Assembly (NCBI GenBank): GCA_030849465.1
Contig: JARVLF010000010.1
Coordinates: 124,001 to 188,000, forward strand
Direction of reading: 5' to 3'
DNA: 64,000 nt
DNA from: Moesziomyces globuligerus
Taxonomy: Eukaryota; Basidiomycota; Ustilaginomycetes; Ustilaginales; Ustilaginaceae
The notes under the pieces were generated by a model that made no database searches, was not told where the DNA came from, and worked only from the letters and a program-made list of their open reading frames with translations. Each line of letters opens with the position of its first letter. Positions within the stretch are counted from its first letter, which is position 1. The translations under genes and the position numbers were made by a program. This document shows, piece by piece, positions 1-10,057 of the stretch.

Positions 1-776
1 GTAGCTATAGCTGACTCACAGGGATGAATGTGTACGACGTGGGGGTGCCAAGCCGAAGGCGGGAAGCATGGTATCCAATCGGGGACGCACAATGGCGTTC
101 CGAGGTGAAGCGAGGCAAACAAGACGAACATTCTGCGCCTTCTTCTCATGTGTGTACAGACGCGCGCGACAGTCCTCTCGACTAGCTATCTGCGGACGCG
201 CTCGAGCGTTGATCTTGGTGGGTTGCCAAAGACAGTGCCGCCACTGGATGGAGAGGGGCGAGTGGGGCAGCCCCGCCAGCGGAAAAAAGAGCACGCCATA
301 CAGTTGCCCTGCGATTGGCTCGATCGACCTAGGACGGTACGATAAGCTCGATCTGTCCACTGTGATGTGATGGGCTGCACCTCAGTTCTGAGAAAATGAG
401 CGACGTACGAAAAGTTGTTGCTTCATCGTGCCGACTTTCTTGGCATGACAGTGGTGTGGGTTCATCGTTAGCCATCTGGTGGTGGTGGTGGAGCCAGCCT
501 CGCAATTTTGCAAACGTGTTAGGCCGTGAAATAGGTTGCAGAGCTGGTGTGCGCTTTTTTTGGGGAGCTCGCACCTCCACTCCTCGAAGAGCTGCAGAAC
601 CAAGGAGATGGAGTTGGGAAACAAGGACCCTTGCTGCTCTCCATCAACCGCGGCACCAGCTGTTCGACCGCGACCGCGACCGACGCATTGTGGGCTTCTC
701 CAAGAGTCTGCAGAGCAGCTGCGCAGGTGCGGGCTGGGACACAGGGCGTTGAAGCGAGGTGCGGGATGGACTGAGG
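1..776. other. Left-edge region without a recognisable gene
   Basis: The first 776 bases contain only short overlapping ORFs on both strands with no family resemblance that I can recognise. A short run of GGT repeats lies near 479-491. The right part probably serves as promoter and leader of the gene starting at 777. A 3' end of a gene lying to the left of the window cannot be excluded. Confidence 0.5.
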
Positions 777-1904
777 ATGGTCAAAACGCACGCAACAGGC
801 TCGTGGCAGCCTCTGTACCGCGCGCTGCTGCGATCGTCGTATGCCGCCGTGCGCTTCAGCCGGCCAGCAGCCAAGAACACACGACGCTACCTGCGGGACG
901 AGTTTGCCCATGCGGTCCGCAACGCCGCGCAGGAGTCCAAGACTGGGCGATCGGATGCGGCGACTTGGCAAGGGATGGGCCGACAAACGCACCACACGTT
1001 GGCGCTGCATCTGTCCTCGTCGCTGCTGCCAAGTGGCGCGCGCCAGGTAGCGCATCGCCGAGCCGGCGCGAGCGAGGCAGGAATTGTCGAAACTCAAGTC
1101 ACGAGCGCTTCGAAGAGCGTGGAGGCCAGCGAAAGCCAAGACGGTGTCAAGAGCAAGGCGAACAAGGGAGCGCGATTGGCGCATCGCGTGGTTTCGAACC
1201 TGGCCTCACTGACATACCACCACCTCTCGCCGCATACGCAGATGCAGACGCACAAGCGGCTGGGCGATCGGGAGTCGCACCGCAAACCGAAGCGGCTCTC
1301 GTCGCTCGCACGCGTCCTGGGTCAAGTCGACGCCTCCGCCGCCACGGACACGGATGGTTCTGCTTCCGCTTCCGCTCCCGCTTCCTCTGGCTTCGGTGAA
1401 CTCGAGGACGCACTGGCGGGCGCGGGCAGCGATGGGATGGTCAACGAGACGCATCTGCGGATCGACTTTTTGCTGCCGAGCATCAAGCCGATGCGCGGAC
1501 CCGTCTCGTCGCGCCTCAAGGTGTGGGACGGCCAGGGCGCCGACAAGATCGACTCGGACGGTCAGCTGCGTCAGATGGAGGCCGACCTGCGCACCATCGA
1601 GCGGCTCCTGTCCGAGCACAAGCCCGACCCGACTCCGAAGCCGACGGCGCGCACCAGAGGCGGGGTCAAGAAGGACGCGATGGCCAAGCAGATGGCCGAG
1701 CTGCGGCACGAGGCGGAGCAGCTCAAGAAGCGGATCAAGACGATGGCTCGCGAGCTCGCCAAGGCTGAACAGAAGGTGCAGTTGGAGGACATCCCCATCG
1801 GCGTGCTCGCCGACGTCGTCGCGGCTGCACAGGACGCCGAGGGGCTCTTGCTGGGTAAGCAGCGCTGGATGACGCGCAAGCAACGCGGCTTCCTACCGCC
1901 ATGA
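777..1904 (+). CDS. Putative LYR-like (DUF1763-type) mitochondrial protein, 375 aa
   Basis: This is an intronless ORF of 375 residues. The start chosen is the ATG at 777, which is followed by MVKTHATGS; an in-frame ATG 18 bases upstream (759) would add six residues. Residues about 13-43 read LYRALLRSSYAAVRFSRP, then KNTRRYLRDEF. This resembles the small LYR-type helical module and the fungal DUF1763 family, whose members have a Tyr-Arg rich first helix followed by a basic RD/RRxLRxxF helix. The middle is low complexity (Ser/Ala). The C-terminal third is a basic, probably coiled-coil segment (KQMAELRHEAEQLKKRIKTM) followed by a conserved-looking tail ending RKQRGFLPP. LYR-type proteins act in mitochondrial assembly or translation, but that role is inferred from the first helix only. 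The family call is tentative; that the ORF is coding is well supported by its length and codon bias. Confidence 0.5.
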   Translation: MVKTHATGSWQPLYRALLRSSYAAVRFSRPAAKNTRRYLRDEFAHAVRNAAQESKTGRSDAATWQGMGRQTHHTLALHLSSSLLPSGARQVAHRRAGASEAGIVETQVTSASKSVEASESQDGVKSKANKGARLAHRVVSNLASLTYHHLSPHTQMQTHKRLGDRESHRKPKRLSSLARVLGQVDASAATDTDGSASASAPASSGFGELEDALAGAGSDGMVNETHLRIDFLLPSIKPMRGPVSSRLKVWDGQGADKIDSDGQLRQMEADLRTIERLLSEHKPDPTPKPTARTRGGVKKDAMAKQMAELRHEAEQLKKRIKTMARELAKAEQKVQLEDIPIGVLADVVAAAQDAEGLLLGKQRWMTRKQRGFLPP

Positions 1905-2242
1905 TCGCAGCACGAGTCGATCCGAATCAAGAATCTAGGGATCCTCTTGGACTGTCTTTGCCTGTAAATGTGCTTGTGCTGTCTGTGAGGATGGCGCCAA
2001 AGGGCGTGCCGATCTGGAGCCGGTGTGGGTCGATGGCGAGATCTCAGGGTCCTCTGCCGCGTCCCGCCACTTGCGGTCAGAAACAAGGCGCGTCAGCCGG
2101 TGTTGTTCTGCACGCACACTTTTGTGCATACACCTGCAGCTCGCGCCCGCCCAGTCCTATCTCCACCGCCACCATCTCGCCGCCTCATCTTTACCTGTCT
2201 GACTCGTCGTCGTCGACAATTCGAATCCACTCCTCGGCGAGG
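1905..2242 (+). promoter_or_regulatory. Intergenic leader of the 2243 gene
   Basis: These 338 bases separate two same-strand genes. The reading frame of the downstream gene stays open through this stretch, but the sequence becomes C/T-rich towards 2130-2230 (ccaccgccaccatctcgccg), as is usual for leaders in this window. I therefore treat it as promoter plus 5' UTR, not as an N-terminal extension. Confidence 0.45.
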
Positions 2243-4054
2243 ATGTTTCGCCCCACCGGACGCCCAGCTGGGATGGACGCTGCGGGCTCGGACGACGATA
2301 CGGGCGTCGAGGACAGCCTCCGCGGCGCCCAGCGCGGCGTACCTCGACCGCGCGCTGCTGCTGCCGCGCCTTTGCAGCGAGACGCTTCTGGGCTGCTCGA
2401 CAGCTATGCGTTTGACACCACTCCGGACGCGGTTCCGGGTGCATCGCTGGTCAATCCTGCCCTGCGACTCGGCTCGCCGCCGCGGATCCAACGGCCGGTT
2501 GCTGCTACGACCGCCGTTACGTTTGGCGGCTTGGCGCCGCCGCCACCGCTGCATGCGCCGGGAGGGCTGTTCGGCGGGCTTGCGGGGCAGCCGACGCTAT
2601 TCACCCGTCCGCAGGCGTCGGCGATGGGTGGGAGCGAGGCGGAAGAGTCGGCCTCGATGTCGGCCTCGTTTACGTTTGCACCTGCGCGGCGCGCCGCAGA
2701 CCAGCTCGGGTCGCTGCAGCCTTGGTTGGCGGGGCCAGCCTCGCGTGCGGCGCCCCATACGCCTGTGCGTGCAGGTCCGACGACGGCGCTGGCCGCGGCG
2801 ACCGCACTGGCGCATACGCCCGCGAACCTCGAGAGCGCCGCGCTGGCGGCCGAGCGACGCACGCGCGAGCAGCGCCACGCCCGCCCCGCTGCCGCCGAAC
2901 CGAGTCGGCGCACCGTCTCGTTCTCCACCGCGCCGACGGCAGCTACGCCGGTCAACATGCTTCCGGCGTCCATGCACGCCCCTGCGCCTCCGGCCCGCGC
3001 AGTGGGGAGGAGGGAGGCCGAGGCGAGCTGGTCGAACCTCGGTGGTCGCGTAGCGCTGCCGTTTGGCGCTGGGGGTGGGGATGTGAGCATCTCGATGTCG
3101 GATGCGTCTGTCTCGCCTGCGCTCGGGGCGGTGCGACTGTTTGCGCCGATGCTCGCTGCCACCGCGGGCGCGGAGGGAGCGAGCGAGGCCGAGCCGTCGT
3201 ATGCGGATCCCTCGACGTCGGCGTCCGTCGTGGAGCCGGTGGACGAGGTGCGGTTGCGACGGTGGGACGGGACGCATGTCTCCGTGCCCTCGTACGTCGT
3301 CTCTGATCGCGGCGATGCAGACGTCGAGAAGCAGTTCGACTACGACGCCATTGCGCGTTTCGACATCGGCGCCGTGGTGTCGGCGCAGGCGGATGCCGTG
3401 GCCGGTCGTGCCGCGCGCGAGCGAAGCAAGGAGCGAGGGGAGGGAGACGACGGGGTGGATGCGTTGCAGGGCGTGTTGGAGGTGCAGCTCGGGCTGCGCG
3501 GGATGCACGGCTGGTATGGGCATTCGTACCCGAATCCGCGTCCGCCCTGCAGCGGTCGGACCTCGCGCAAGAGGCGCAGACGCGATTCGATCGAACACGA
3601 CGAGCAGAGTTACACCGAACACGACGACGACGACGACGACGAGGCGGAGGAAGGACAGATTGTGGTGTACGATACGTTTGGCCGCGTGCGTGGCAGCGTG
3701 ACTCTGCCGTCGTATCGGCATCGGGGCGGGCCTTCGTTGCCATTGCCTTCGCCGGCGCAGACGCACGCGATGCGTCGAAGCGCCGCCACCCACCTCACCC
3801 TCACCACGCACACCGCACTCGCCAACAGAGAAGCCAAACTCATCGCCCACCACCACGCGCTCCGCCACCAGTACGCCTCCCTCCACACCGACTCGCCCAC
3901 CACAACGCTCCGATCGCCCGCCTTCTACACCGAGCTGCGTACGCGCAGCGCTGCGCTCTCCACCTTCCGGAACCGCGTGCGCGGAGGCCTCAAGACGGCG
4001 CTGCAGAACGCCTACCTCGACACGGCACTGCATGTCCCCCGCCGCGGCGTGTGA
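2243..4054 (+). CDS. Unrecognised 603-residue protein with basic and acidic clusters
   Basis: I do not recognise the family. The ORF is intronless; the ATG at 2243 starts MFRPTGRPAGMDAAGSDDD. Upstream in-frame Met codons exist, but the intervening sequence looks like a leader. The first about 300 residues are Ala/Pro/Gly-rich and probably disordered. From about residue 330 a more ordered stretch follows (RLRRWDGTHVSVPSYVVSDR, then DVEKQFDYDAIARFDIG). Around residue 445 is a classical basic nuclear-localisation-like cluster (RKRRRRD), followed by an acidic run of six Asp (DDDDDDEAEEGQ), then a further ordered block (VVYDTFGRVRGSVTLPSYRH). The C-terminal about 100 residues look helical and end in a basic tail. 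This pattern suggests a nuclear protein, but no enzymatic motif is visible. Confidence 0.6.
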   Translation: MFRPTGRPAGMDAAGSDDDTGVEDSLRGAQRGVPRPRAAAAAPLQRDASGLLDSYAFDTTPDAVPGASLVNPALRLGSPPRIQRPVAATTAVTFGGLAPPPPLHAPGGLFGGLAGQPTLFTRPQASAMGGSEAEESASMSASFTFAPARRAADQLGSLQPWLAGPASRAAPHTPVRAGPTTALAAATALAHTPANLESAALAAERRTREQRHARPAAAEPSRRTVSFSTAPTAATPVNMLPASMHAPAPPARAVGRREAEASWSNLGGRVALPFGAGGGDVSISMSDASVSPALGAVRLFAPMLAATAGAEGASEAEPSYADPSTSASVVEPVDEVRLRRWDGTHVSVPSYVVSDRGDADVEKQFDYDAIARFDIGAVVSAQADAVAGRAARERSKERGEGDDGVDALQGVLEVQLGLRGMHGWYGHSYPNPRPPCSGRTSRKRRRRDSIEHDEQSYTEHDDDDDDEAEEGQIVVYDTFGRVRGSVTLPSYRHRGGPSLPLPSPAQTHAMRRSAATHLTLTTHTALANREAKLIAHHHALRHQYASLHTDSPTTTLRSPAFYTELRTRSAALSTFRNRVRGGLKTALQNAYLDTALHVPRRGV

Positions 4055-4147
4055 AATGGTATCGTTTGCATTACAAGGGTCTAAGTTATGCGAGTAGACT
4101 GCTGTTCCGATTCTGTGCTCCCAAAAGTGCGCTGCTCTCCAGCGAAT

Positions 4148-7100
4148 TCATGCTTGTGCAGGTCCGGCTTCGTCTCTGGGTGTGCTCTTCCTGCTCTCGC
4201 CTGCCTCGGATCCTGTATCGAGTGCTGATCCGTTGCGCGCTGCCTCGAGCGCGCTCCCCGTCACCTTCCAGCCCAACAACCTCTCGAGCGGCTCGCCCTC
4301 GCTGCTCGCTCCCCCCTCGGACGCCAACGGGCTGGGACGCAAGGCATCGCTGCCAAACGCCGGGCCCAACTTGCCCGCCTCGTCAGCGAGCGCAGGCGTG
4401 CCCGCCTGGCCCCGGAGCTTGGCCATTGCCGAAGCGGCGGCGCTGCGCTCGGCGTTCATGCTGACGCTTCGCCTCGCGCCGGCATCGAGCGCGGTGCCCT
4501 TGACGCTCAACCGCGCAATCGTATTGGCCAGCTCCTCGGCACTGGTCCCCGTCACGACCTCGGGCTGTGCCGGCTTGTCGTTCGGCTTGCCTGCGCCGCC
4601 CGGTCCGGCGAGCGGCGTGCCTGCCGGCGAGTTGGTCGAGGCGCGCCGCGTAAGATGCGCAACACCGCCCGACGCCACCAGCGGGAAGGGATAGCCGTCC
4701 TCAATCGGTTCGGCCGCACTCGGCGTCACATCCGACGCACGTCGTGTGGGCACCTCCACCTCGGCCTGGCTACTGCGACCCACATCCATCGCCACATGCG
4801 ACGGCCTCCGCGGCCCGGCTCCTGGCGTCTTGGCGATCGTCGTGCGGAGGCTGTCCACCACCTCGTCGGCCTCGGTGTGCGAGAGCGCCGACGAACCACG
4901 CTCGGCCACCGACCTGCGCGGACCCGTGGGCTGCGACCAATGCGGCGTAGCCGGCTGCTGGCCGCCTCCAAACGCGGCGTACGAGGCGAACATGGGATTG
5001 TACCCTGCGCCCGCCCCGGAAGCTGCGTGCACGGGTGCGCCCGGCGCGGCGTTCATGAATCCAGCCATCGCGGGCTGCATCTGCCCGGCCTGAGCATCCG
5101 CCTGCGAGCTGCCTCCGACGGTGGGGCTGAAGGGTCCAAGACCCGGGCTGAGGAACTGCGGATACAGCGGCGGCGTCTCGGGCACCGGGTTGAACGAGAA
5201 GCCAGGCATGCCCGGCGTCATGGGCACCTGCATGCGCGCCTGCCCGCCGTCCGCCGCGCCGCCAAAGCCGTACTGCGCTGCCGCCGGCAGCTGGATTCTC
5301 CCCGGATGCGCGTTGCCGTGCGACAGAGGCTGCGGCGAGACCAGGCCGGGAGACATGAGGTCCGAGGGCAGATACGACGAGGCAGCACCAAACCCACTCG
5401 CAGGCATAGCGATCGTCATGCCGTACTCGTCGTCACGGCCCGCCTGCTTGTCGGCATCGTCGCCCTCGGTGAACAGCCCGAACGGCCTCGACGAAGCCGA
5501 TCGTCGCTCCGACGCCTTGTCGCCATTCTGACCGAAACCCGACATCGCCGACGCGGCATCCGCATCGCCAAAGCCGGCAAACGGAGGCTGCTGCTGCCCC
5601 TGCTGGCCGTACCTCTGCTGCTGGGGCTGCTGTTGGTAGAACAACGAAGATTGCTGCGGCGTGAACGCGCGCGTGTTGGCATCGGCGGGTTGGAACATCG
5701 GCTGGCCAAACGCGCCCTGTCCTTGCATCGGCTGTGCGAAGCCCCCTGCGCCACTCCTCTGTTGCTGTGCTGGATAGGCCTGGACCGCATGCTGCGGCTG
5801 CGCATTCAGCGCGGGCGCTCTGACGTTGTTTGTCATGTGCGAAGGCAGTGCTGCTGCTGCGAACGCCCCCGTATACTGCGCCGGATTGCCTGGCGTGCCG
5901 ATCGCCGGACCGTTCTGAGCCGCAAACCGGTCAAAGTGCACCTTGAGCGTACGACCGCTGTACTCGTATCCGTGGTAGAGCCGCACGGCGTTCTGCGCAT
6001 CCTCCTGCGTGGCAAAGAGCACCGTGCCGAAGCCGCGACTGCGACCGTCGGGCCCGATGGCCACATCGGCTCTTTGGATGTTGCCGGCGGCGCGGAAGAG
6101 GTCCTTGAGATCCTGCCACTGGCAGTGAAACGGGAGGTTGCCGACGAACAGCACGCGGCCGGCGTACGAGGTGGTGGGCATCTGCGCCGCAAACGGCTGC
6201 GACTGCATCGACGCCATGTGATTTCCGCCAAACGAACCGGGCGCAGGCCAGGGTGCCATGGCCGTAGCGCCCGGGAAGCCCGTGGGCACCGACGACCCAC
6301 CCGTGTTCTGCGAATACATGGTCGCTGCCGCGTCGTTGTTGCCGGCAGGCCAGCCGCCCGAAGACGAGGAAGCAGACATGCCTACGCTCGCCTCGGATCC
6401 GCGCCTGGATCCGATCGACTGAAGCGCCGAGACGGCGCGGTGCGGCGCGCCTGCGCCGAAGCTGGAATCGAAACCAGCATTCTGTCGTGCTGCAGGGTTG
6501 AGCGTGCCATTTGAGGGGTTGGTGTGCAGCATGGCGCGCTCGAAGTCGGTCGCTTGGCCATTGGAAGCGTGGTGCGAGAAGGACGATCGGCCCGACATGG
6601 ACGCGTCGGCGGCGCGCGCGAGCGGTGAGAGGGCCGAAGGCGATGCGCCGCCCGAGAAGCTGCCGGCTGCGCCCGGTGGCACGCCGAGGAACGACTGCCC
6701 GGCGCCGCTTGGATCGATGCTGGGCATTGCGTGGCCTAGGCCTGCATGCCCGTTGGAGTACGGGTTGGCCATGCCAGGCATGGCGTTGGACCTGAGGTTG
6801 TTGGGCGCGATGGTGGGCATGACGGCACTTCCTGCCACACCGACGAGGGCACCGCTGCGGTCCACGCGAACGTCGAGCGTCCTGCCTTGCCACGTGAAGC
6901 CTCCGAGCATGTCTGCGGCCTTGAGGGCGTCCTGTTCGGTGGCCATGAGCACGGTGCCGTAACCGCGGCTGCGATTGTCTGCACTGAGAGAGACGTCGGC
7001 ACGCAAGACGGTGCCGGCCTTGCGAAAGAGATCCTTGAGGTCCTGCCATCGGACGCGGTAGGGGAGGTTGGAGACGAGCAGCTGGGTGCGCGGATCAGAT

Positions 7101-7906
7101 GCAGAGAGCGGACCTGTGGTGGGAGCGGGCGCTGCGCCTAGATCGGGAGCGTTGTGCATGCCGACGGCCTGCGTAGGTGTCGCACCGTTGTTGCTGAAGC
7201 CGGCCGAGAAGGAGGCTTGTCGGGAATCCATGTAGGCAGAGGCTATGTCCGAGGTGAGATGGTGATCCGACGCAGACGGACCGTCGGATAAGGACTGGCG
7301 TGCAAAGGGCGGGCGAGACGCATCGAGAATCGCTGAGGAAGCGTTGTCGGGGTGAGCGCCAAAGGAAGCGGAGAAGCGGCGCTGCGGATCGTCTGCCGAG
7401 GATGACGACGGTGGGAGGAGTGAGTTTGGGGAGCGTGCGCCGAGCTGCGGTGCGTTCGAGTGCGCCGAAAGCGAGTGCGGCAAGGGTGATGGTGCGCGGC
7501 GAGTGGCTAGCGCAGCGGTGGCGGGGGAGGTGGCGCTGAGGTTGGAGAGGGCGCCTGCGCTGCTCTGGCGTGAGTGGTCGCTGGAGTCGCGCATGCGGTC
7601 GCCAAAGTTGTGGAAGGGATTTGGGTTGGAGCTTGGGTCTGCCGGTCCGGTGGCAAAGGGCGAGCCGGATGCACGAGGCTTGGCAGCGGGGGAGAGGGCG
7701 CGGCCATGGGCGGAGGCAAAGGAGCTTGCGCGACTGCTGAGCGACTGACCATCGGAGCTGAGGCCGTGGATGCGATTCGAGACGCCGAGGTTGCCTGTCG
7801 CAGAGGGACCGAACGCAGCTGCGTGGGGAGAGAAGGGCGAGGAGATGGGCTGGGATCCGGTGGCCGAGGCCGAGTCGGAAGCAGTAGTGTCGGTGTTGCT
7901 GGACAT
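4148..7906 (-). CDS. Large RNA-binding protein with two RRM domains (Gbp2/Hrb1-type RRMs), 1252 aa
   Basis: The start chosen is the ATG at 7906 (MSSNTDTTASDSASATG); an upstream extension of the frame lies in a G/A-rich leader. Two RRMs are clear. RRM1 at about residues 270-350 has RNP2-like LLVSNLPY and RNP1-like SRGYGTVLM. RRM2 at about 580-658 has VLFVGNLPF and SRGFGTVLF. Both share the linker WQDLKDLFR.AG...RADV, which closely resembles the later RRMs of yeast Gbp2/Hrb1, SR-like proteins that bind mRNA during export and quality control. The rest is low complexity: Ser/Ala/Pro-rich N-terminus, Gln-rich segment at about 740-780 (QQQPQQQRYGQQGQQQ), and a long disordered C-terminus. Such Q-rich regions often drive RNA-granule assembly, but that is inference. 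The gene is intronless and divergent from uS5m. Orthology to a named protein is not established. Confidence 0.8.
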   Translation of the reverse strand: MSSNTDTTASDSASATGSQPISSPFSPHAAAFGPSATGNLGVSNRIHGLSSDGQSLSSRASSFASAHGRALSPAAKPRASGSPFATGPADPSSNPNPFHNFGDRMRDSSDHSRQSSAGALSNLSATSPATAALATRRAPSPLPHSLSAHSNAPQLGARSPNSLLPPSSSSADDPQRRFSASFGAHPDNASSAILDASRPPFARQSLSDGPSASDHHLTSDIASAYMDSRQASFSAGFSNNGATPTQAVGMHNAPDLGAAPAPTTGPLSASDPRTQLLVSNLPYRVRWQDLKDLFRKAGTVLRADVSLSADNRSRGYGTVLMATEQDALKAADMLGGFTWQGRTLDVRVDRSGALVGVAGSAVMPTIAPNNLRSNAMPGMANPYSNGHAGLGHAMPSIDPSGAGQSFLGVPPGAAGSFSGGASPSALSPLARAADASMSGRSSFSHHASNGQATDFERAMLHTNPSNGTLNPAARQNAGFDSSFGAGAPHRAVSALQSIGSRRGSEASVGMSASSSSGGWPAGNNDAAATMYSQNTGGSSVPTGFPGATAMAPWPAPGSFGGNHMASMQSQPFAAQMPTTSYAGRVLFVGNLPFHCQWQDLKDLFRAAGNIQRADVAIGPDGRSRGFGTVLFATQEDAQNAVRLYHGYEYSGRTLKVHFDRFAAQNGPAIGTPGNPAQYTGAFAAAALPSHMTNNVRAPALNAQPQHAVQAYPAQQQRSGAGGFAQPMQGQGAFGQPMFQPADANTRAFTPQQSSLFYQQQPQQQRYGQQGQQQPPFAGFGDADAASAMSGFGQNGDKASERRSASSRPFGLFTEGDDADKQAGRDDEYGMTIAMPASGFGAASSYLPSDLMSPGLVSPQPLSHGNAHPGRIQLPAAAQYGFGGAADGGQARMQVPMTPGMPGFSFNPVPETPPLYPQFLSPGLGPFSPTVGGSSQADAQAGQMQPAMAGFMNAAPGAPVHAASGAGAGYNPMFASYAAFGGGQQPATPHWSQPTGPRRSVAERGSSALSHTEADEVVDSLRTTIAKTPGAGPRRPSHVAMDVGRSSQAEVEVPTRRASDVTPSAAEPIEDGYPFPLVASGGVAHLTRRASTNSPAGTPLAGPGGAGKPNDKPAQPEVVTGTSAEELANTIARLSVKGTALDAGARRSVSMNAERSAAASAMAKLRGQAGTPALADEAGKLGPAFGSDALRPSPLASEGGASSEGEPLERLLGWKVTGSALEAARNGSALDTGSEAGESRKSTPRDEAGPAQA

Positions 7907-8953
7907 GGTGCAAGTGCGAGTGGCCGTGCGCCGCTGTGTGAGTTTTGGGGTGAGTGTGAATGCTACAGTATGGGCTGAACGCCAGATTCGGGATGCGAGG
8001 TGCCTGTTCCTAGCGCGAGCAGAGGTGGTGAGATCTAGGTGGTACGATGCTGGGGAGAGGGGGGGGGGGGGGGGGCAAGCTGGGATGACAAAGACGCCGT
8101 GAGAACCGTTTCGAAACGAAGGACGAGGTGACCAGACGCAACCGTGACCGAGAGAGAAGCAGCCGTGACGAGAAAGGAGACGAGTATGGACGATCGACCC
8201 AGAATGATGGGAATGATGAGGAGCCAAGGAGCGGGGGATGGCAGCGACCAGCTTGTGGCTGTACTACGCGGCCGAGTGGAGTTGGACGGACGAGGCCGAG
8301 GCGAAAGGGCCGAGGCGGAAGGGCCGAGGCGCTCAGGACGGGTGGAGAATCAATCGCCTCTCTGAAAAGGCAGTGCGGTCTCTGCCAATATATCGAATAT
8401 TTGCACCGAATGTGCGATTTTCAACATGCTGTGCTGCGGGGCACCTTTCTCGCGCTTCAGCCGTGTGGATACTGTACCATGTCACTGGCCCACCATCCGT
8501 GCTCACCTCGCACTCAAGCAGTACAGAATGCAATGCAACGGCAAGGCGAGCTCGCGGCATGCGGTGGCAAAGTCTCGCTACTATCCAGCTCGCTCTCGCC
8601 AGCGTAGCGAGCTGGAGCTTTGCATGCGCCTGAGCCGCACTGTAGCGTCATAGGCCAGCAGAGCCTGCATTCCTCGCCCAGGCTCAACACGCGTGTCGCC
8701 TCGACCGCCAATTCGCCGGGCACTCTGTAATGCTTAGTCATTGCCGTCAAGAAGGTCGGCGCTTTCCGCGTTTTTTTTCGGCCGCCCGCTCACGAGACTC
8801 GGGTCAGCCGCTCTTCTTCGAGGCCAAGGCCAGCTGCTGATCGACCTGCCTGCCATTTGACGGATTCGCGCCCATTTTCCTTCCAACGCAGCCTCGACGT
8901 GCATCGCTGCCATCATCTCCGACCTCAAACCTCCAACCTCATACATCTACAAA
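7907..8953. promoter_or_regulatory. Divergent intergenic region (RRM gene / uS5m) with poly-G tract
   Basis: This 1047-base gap lies between the start codons of two divergent genes and probably carries both promoters. It holds a 17-base G run at 8059-8075 and, at about 8294-8333, an imperfect tandem of gggccgaggcg-like units. The uS5m-proximal side is C/T-rich. I see no convincing ORF or RNA gene in it. Confidence 0.5.
8059..8075 (+). repeat. Poly-G homopolymer (17 G)
   Basis: An uninterrupted run of 17 G lies 153 bases upstream of the RRM-protein start codon, in its leader or promoter. It reads as a C-run on the sense strand of that gene. Such tracts are hypervariable and sequencing-error prone. 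Confidence 0.85.
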
Positions 8954-10057
8954 ATGGCATCGTCTCGCAATGGCGTAGCCGGCCTGCTGCGCAACCTCTC
9001 GGCGTCGGCGCACGCTTCATCGTCGCGGAGCATCTCGACCTCGGCCGCCGCCGCCAGCGCTTCCTCCTCCTCGCAAACCTCCTCTTCCTCCTCGTCGTCA
9101 TCGTCATCATCGCCAGCGCCGCGCGCAGCCTCGTCGCCGGCGTCGGCTTCCAAACCCGTCAAGAAGCCCGTCAAGACGATTCCGGCGTCGTCGCCGCTGC
9201 TGGACAAGCCCATGCCGATCGGCTTTCCCTCGAGCACGCTGCGCGCCTTTCCTTCGCTGCTCCACTTTGCCGACCCCGTGCTCGATCCGCATCCGGACAA
9301 TGTGATCCGCTCCACGCCCACCACCACCATGCCCTATCCGTCGAGCGTCACCTTCCTCAACGAGCCGCGCCTGTTTGAGCCCACGCCGCCCTCGGCCGAC
9401 TCGCTCGTCCTCTCCTCGGGCTCCGACGCCGACGAGGTCAACTCGGAGCAGTACCTCTCCACCGTCACGCCGCTCTCGTCGCGCGAGGTCCGCGACCTCC
9501 ACCGCCACGCCATCGTCCTCAAGCGCGTCGTCCACATGACCACCAAGGGCAAGGACGCCAGCATGTACGCGCTCGTCGTCGCCGGCAACGCCAACGGCCT
9601 CGTCGGCTACGGCGAGGGCAAGGACACCAACGCCTCCAAGGCAGGCCGAAAGGCCTTCCACGAGGCGGTCAAGAACATGGACAGCGTCGCCGTCCACAAG
9701 GGCAGCGACGGCTCGCGCACCATCGAGACCCAGGTCGAGGCCAAGTGGGGCGCCAGCACCGTCGTCCTCCGCCCGCGCCCCGCCGGCTTTGGGCTCCGCG
9801 TGCCGCCCGTCATCCACGCCATCTGCCGCTCGGTCGGCATCACCGACCTCAGCGCCTCCATCCAGGGCTCCACCAACCCGGTCAACGTCGTCAAGGCCAC
9901 CCTCCAGGTGCTCTGGGGCGGCGCCGCACCGCTCGGCATGGGCGACGGCGTCGGCGGCCAGATGCGCCGCAAGGACAAGGGCAGAGGCATGCGCAGCCGT
10001 CAGGACATCGAGCGCAGCCGTGGCAGACGCATCGCCAACGTCAATGCCGCAAAGTAG
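8954..10057 (+). CDS. MRPS5: Mitochondrial small-subunit ribosomal protein uS5m (MRPS5), 367 aa
   Basis: This is the uS5 homologue of the mitochondrial ribosome, forming part of the decoding-side mRNA entry region. The ATG at 8954 follows ACAAA. Residues 1-75 are Ser/Ala-rich with a run of about 20 Ser (35-55) and scattered Arg, consistent with a mitochondrial presequence plus linker. The N-terminal S5 domain (about 175-245) contains LKRVVHMTTKGKDASMYALV and GNANGLVGYGEGKD. The C-terminal S5 domain (about 255-320) contains LRPRPAGFGLRVPPVIHAIC and the helix NVVKATLQVL. The tail GMRSRQDIERSRGRRI is basic and conserved in the mitochondrial forms. The gene has one exon. It is longer than the about 165-residue bacterial S5 because of N- and C-terminal mitochondrial extensions, which is usual. 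Confidence 0.93.
   Translation: MASSRNGVAGLLRNLSASAHASSSRSISTSAAAASASSSSQTSSSSSSSSSSSPAPRAASSPASASKPVKKPVKTIPASSPLLDKPMPIGFPSSTLRAFPSLLHFADPVLDPHPDNVIRSTPTTTMPYPSSVTFLNEPRLFEPTPPSADSLVLSSGSDADEVNSEQYLSTVTPLSSREVRDLHRHAIVLKRVVHMTTKGKDASMYALVVAGNANGLVGYGEGKDTNASKAGRKAFHEAVKNMDSVAVHKGSDGSRTIETQVEAKWGASTVVLRPRPAGFGLRVPPVIHAICRSVGITDLSASIQGSTNPVNVVKATLQVLWGGAAPLGMGDGVGGQMRRKDKGRGMRSRQDIERSRGRRIANVNAAK

Noticed and set aside
1901..2242. N-terminal extension of the 603-aa protein from the ATG at 1901
   Set aside because: The extra 114 residues fall in leader-like C/T-rich sequence; the ATG at 2243 precedes the protein-like part.
4655..6514. 619-codon plus-strand ORF opposite the RRM protein
   Set aside because: Shadow of the minus-strand gene, whose two RRMs are unambiguous.
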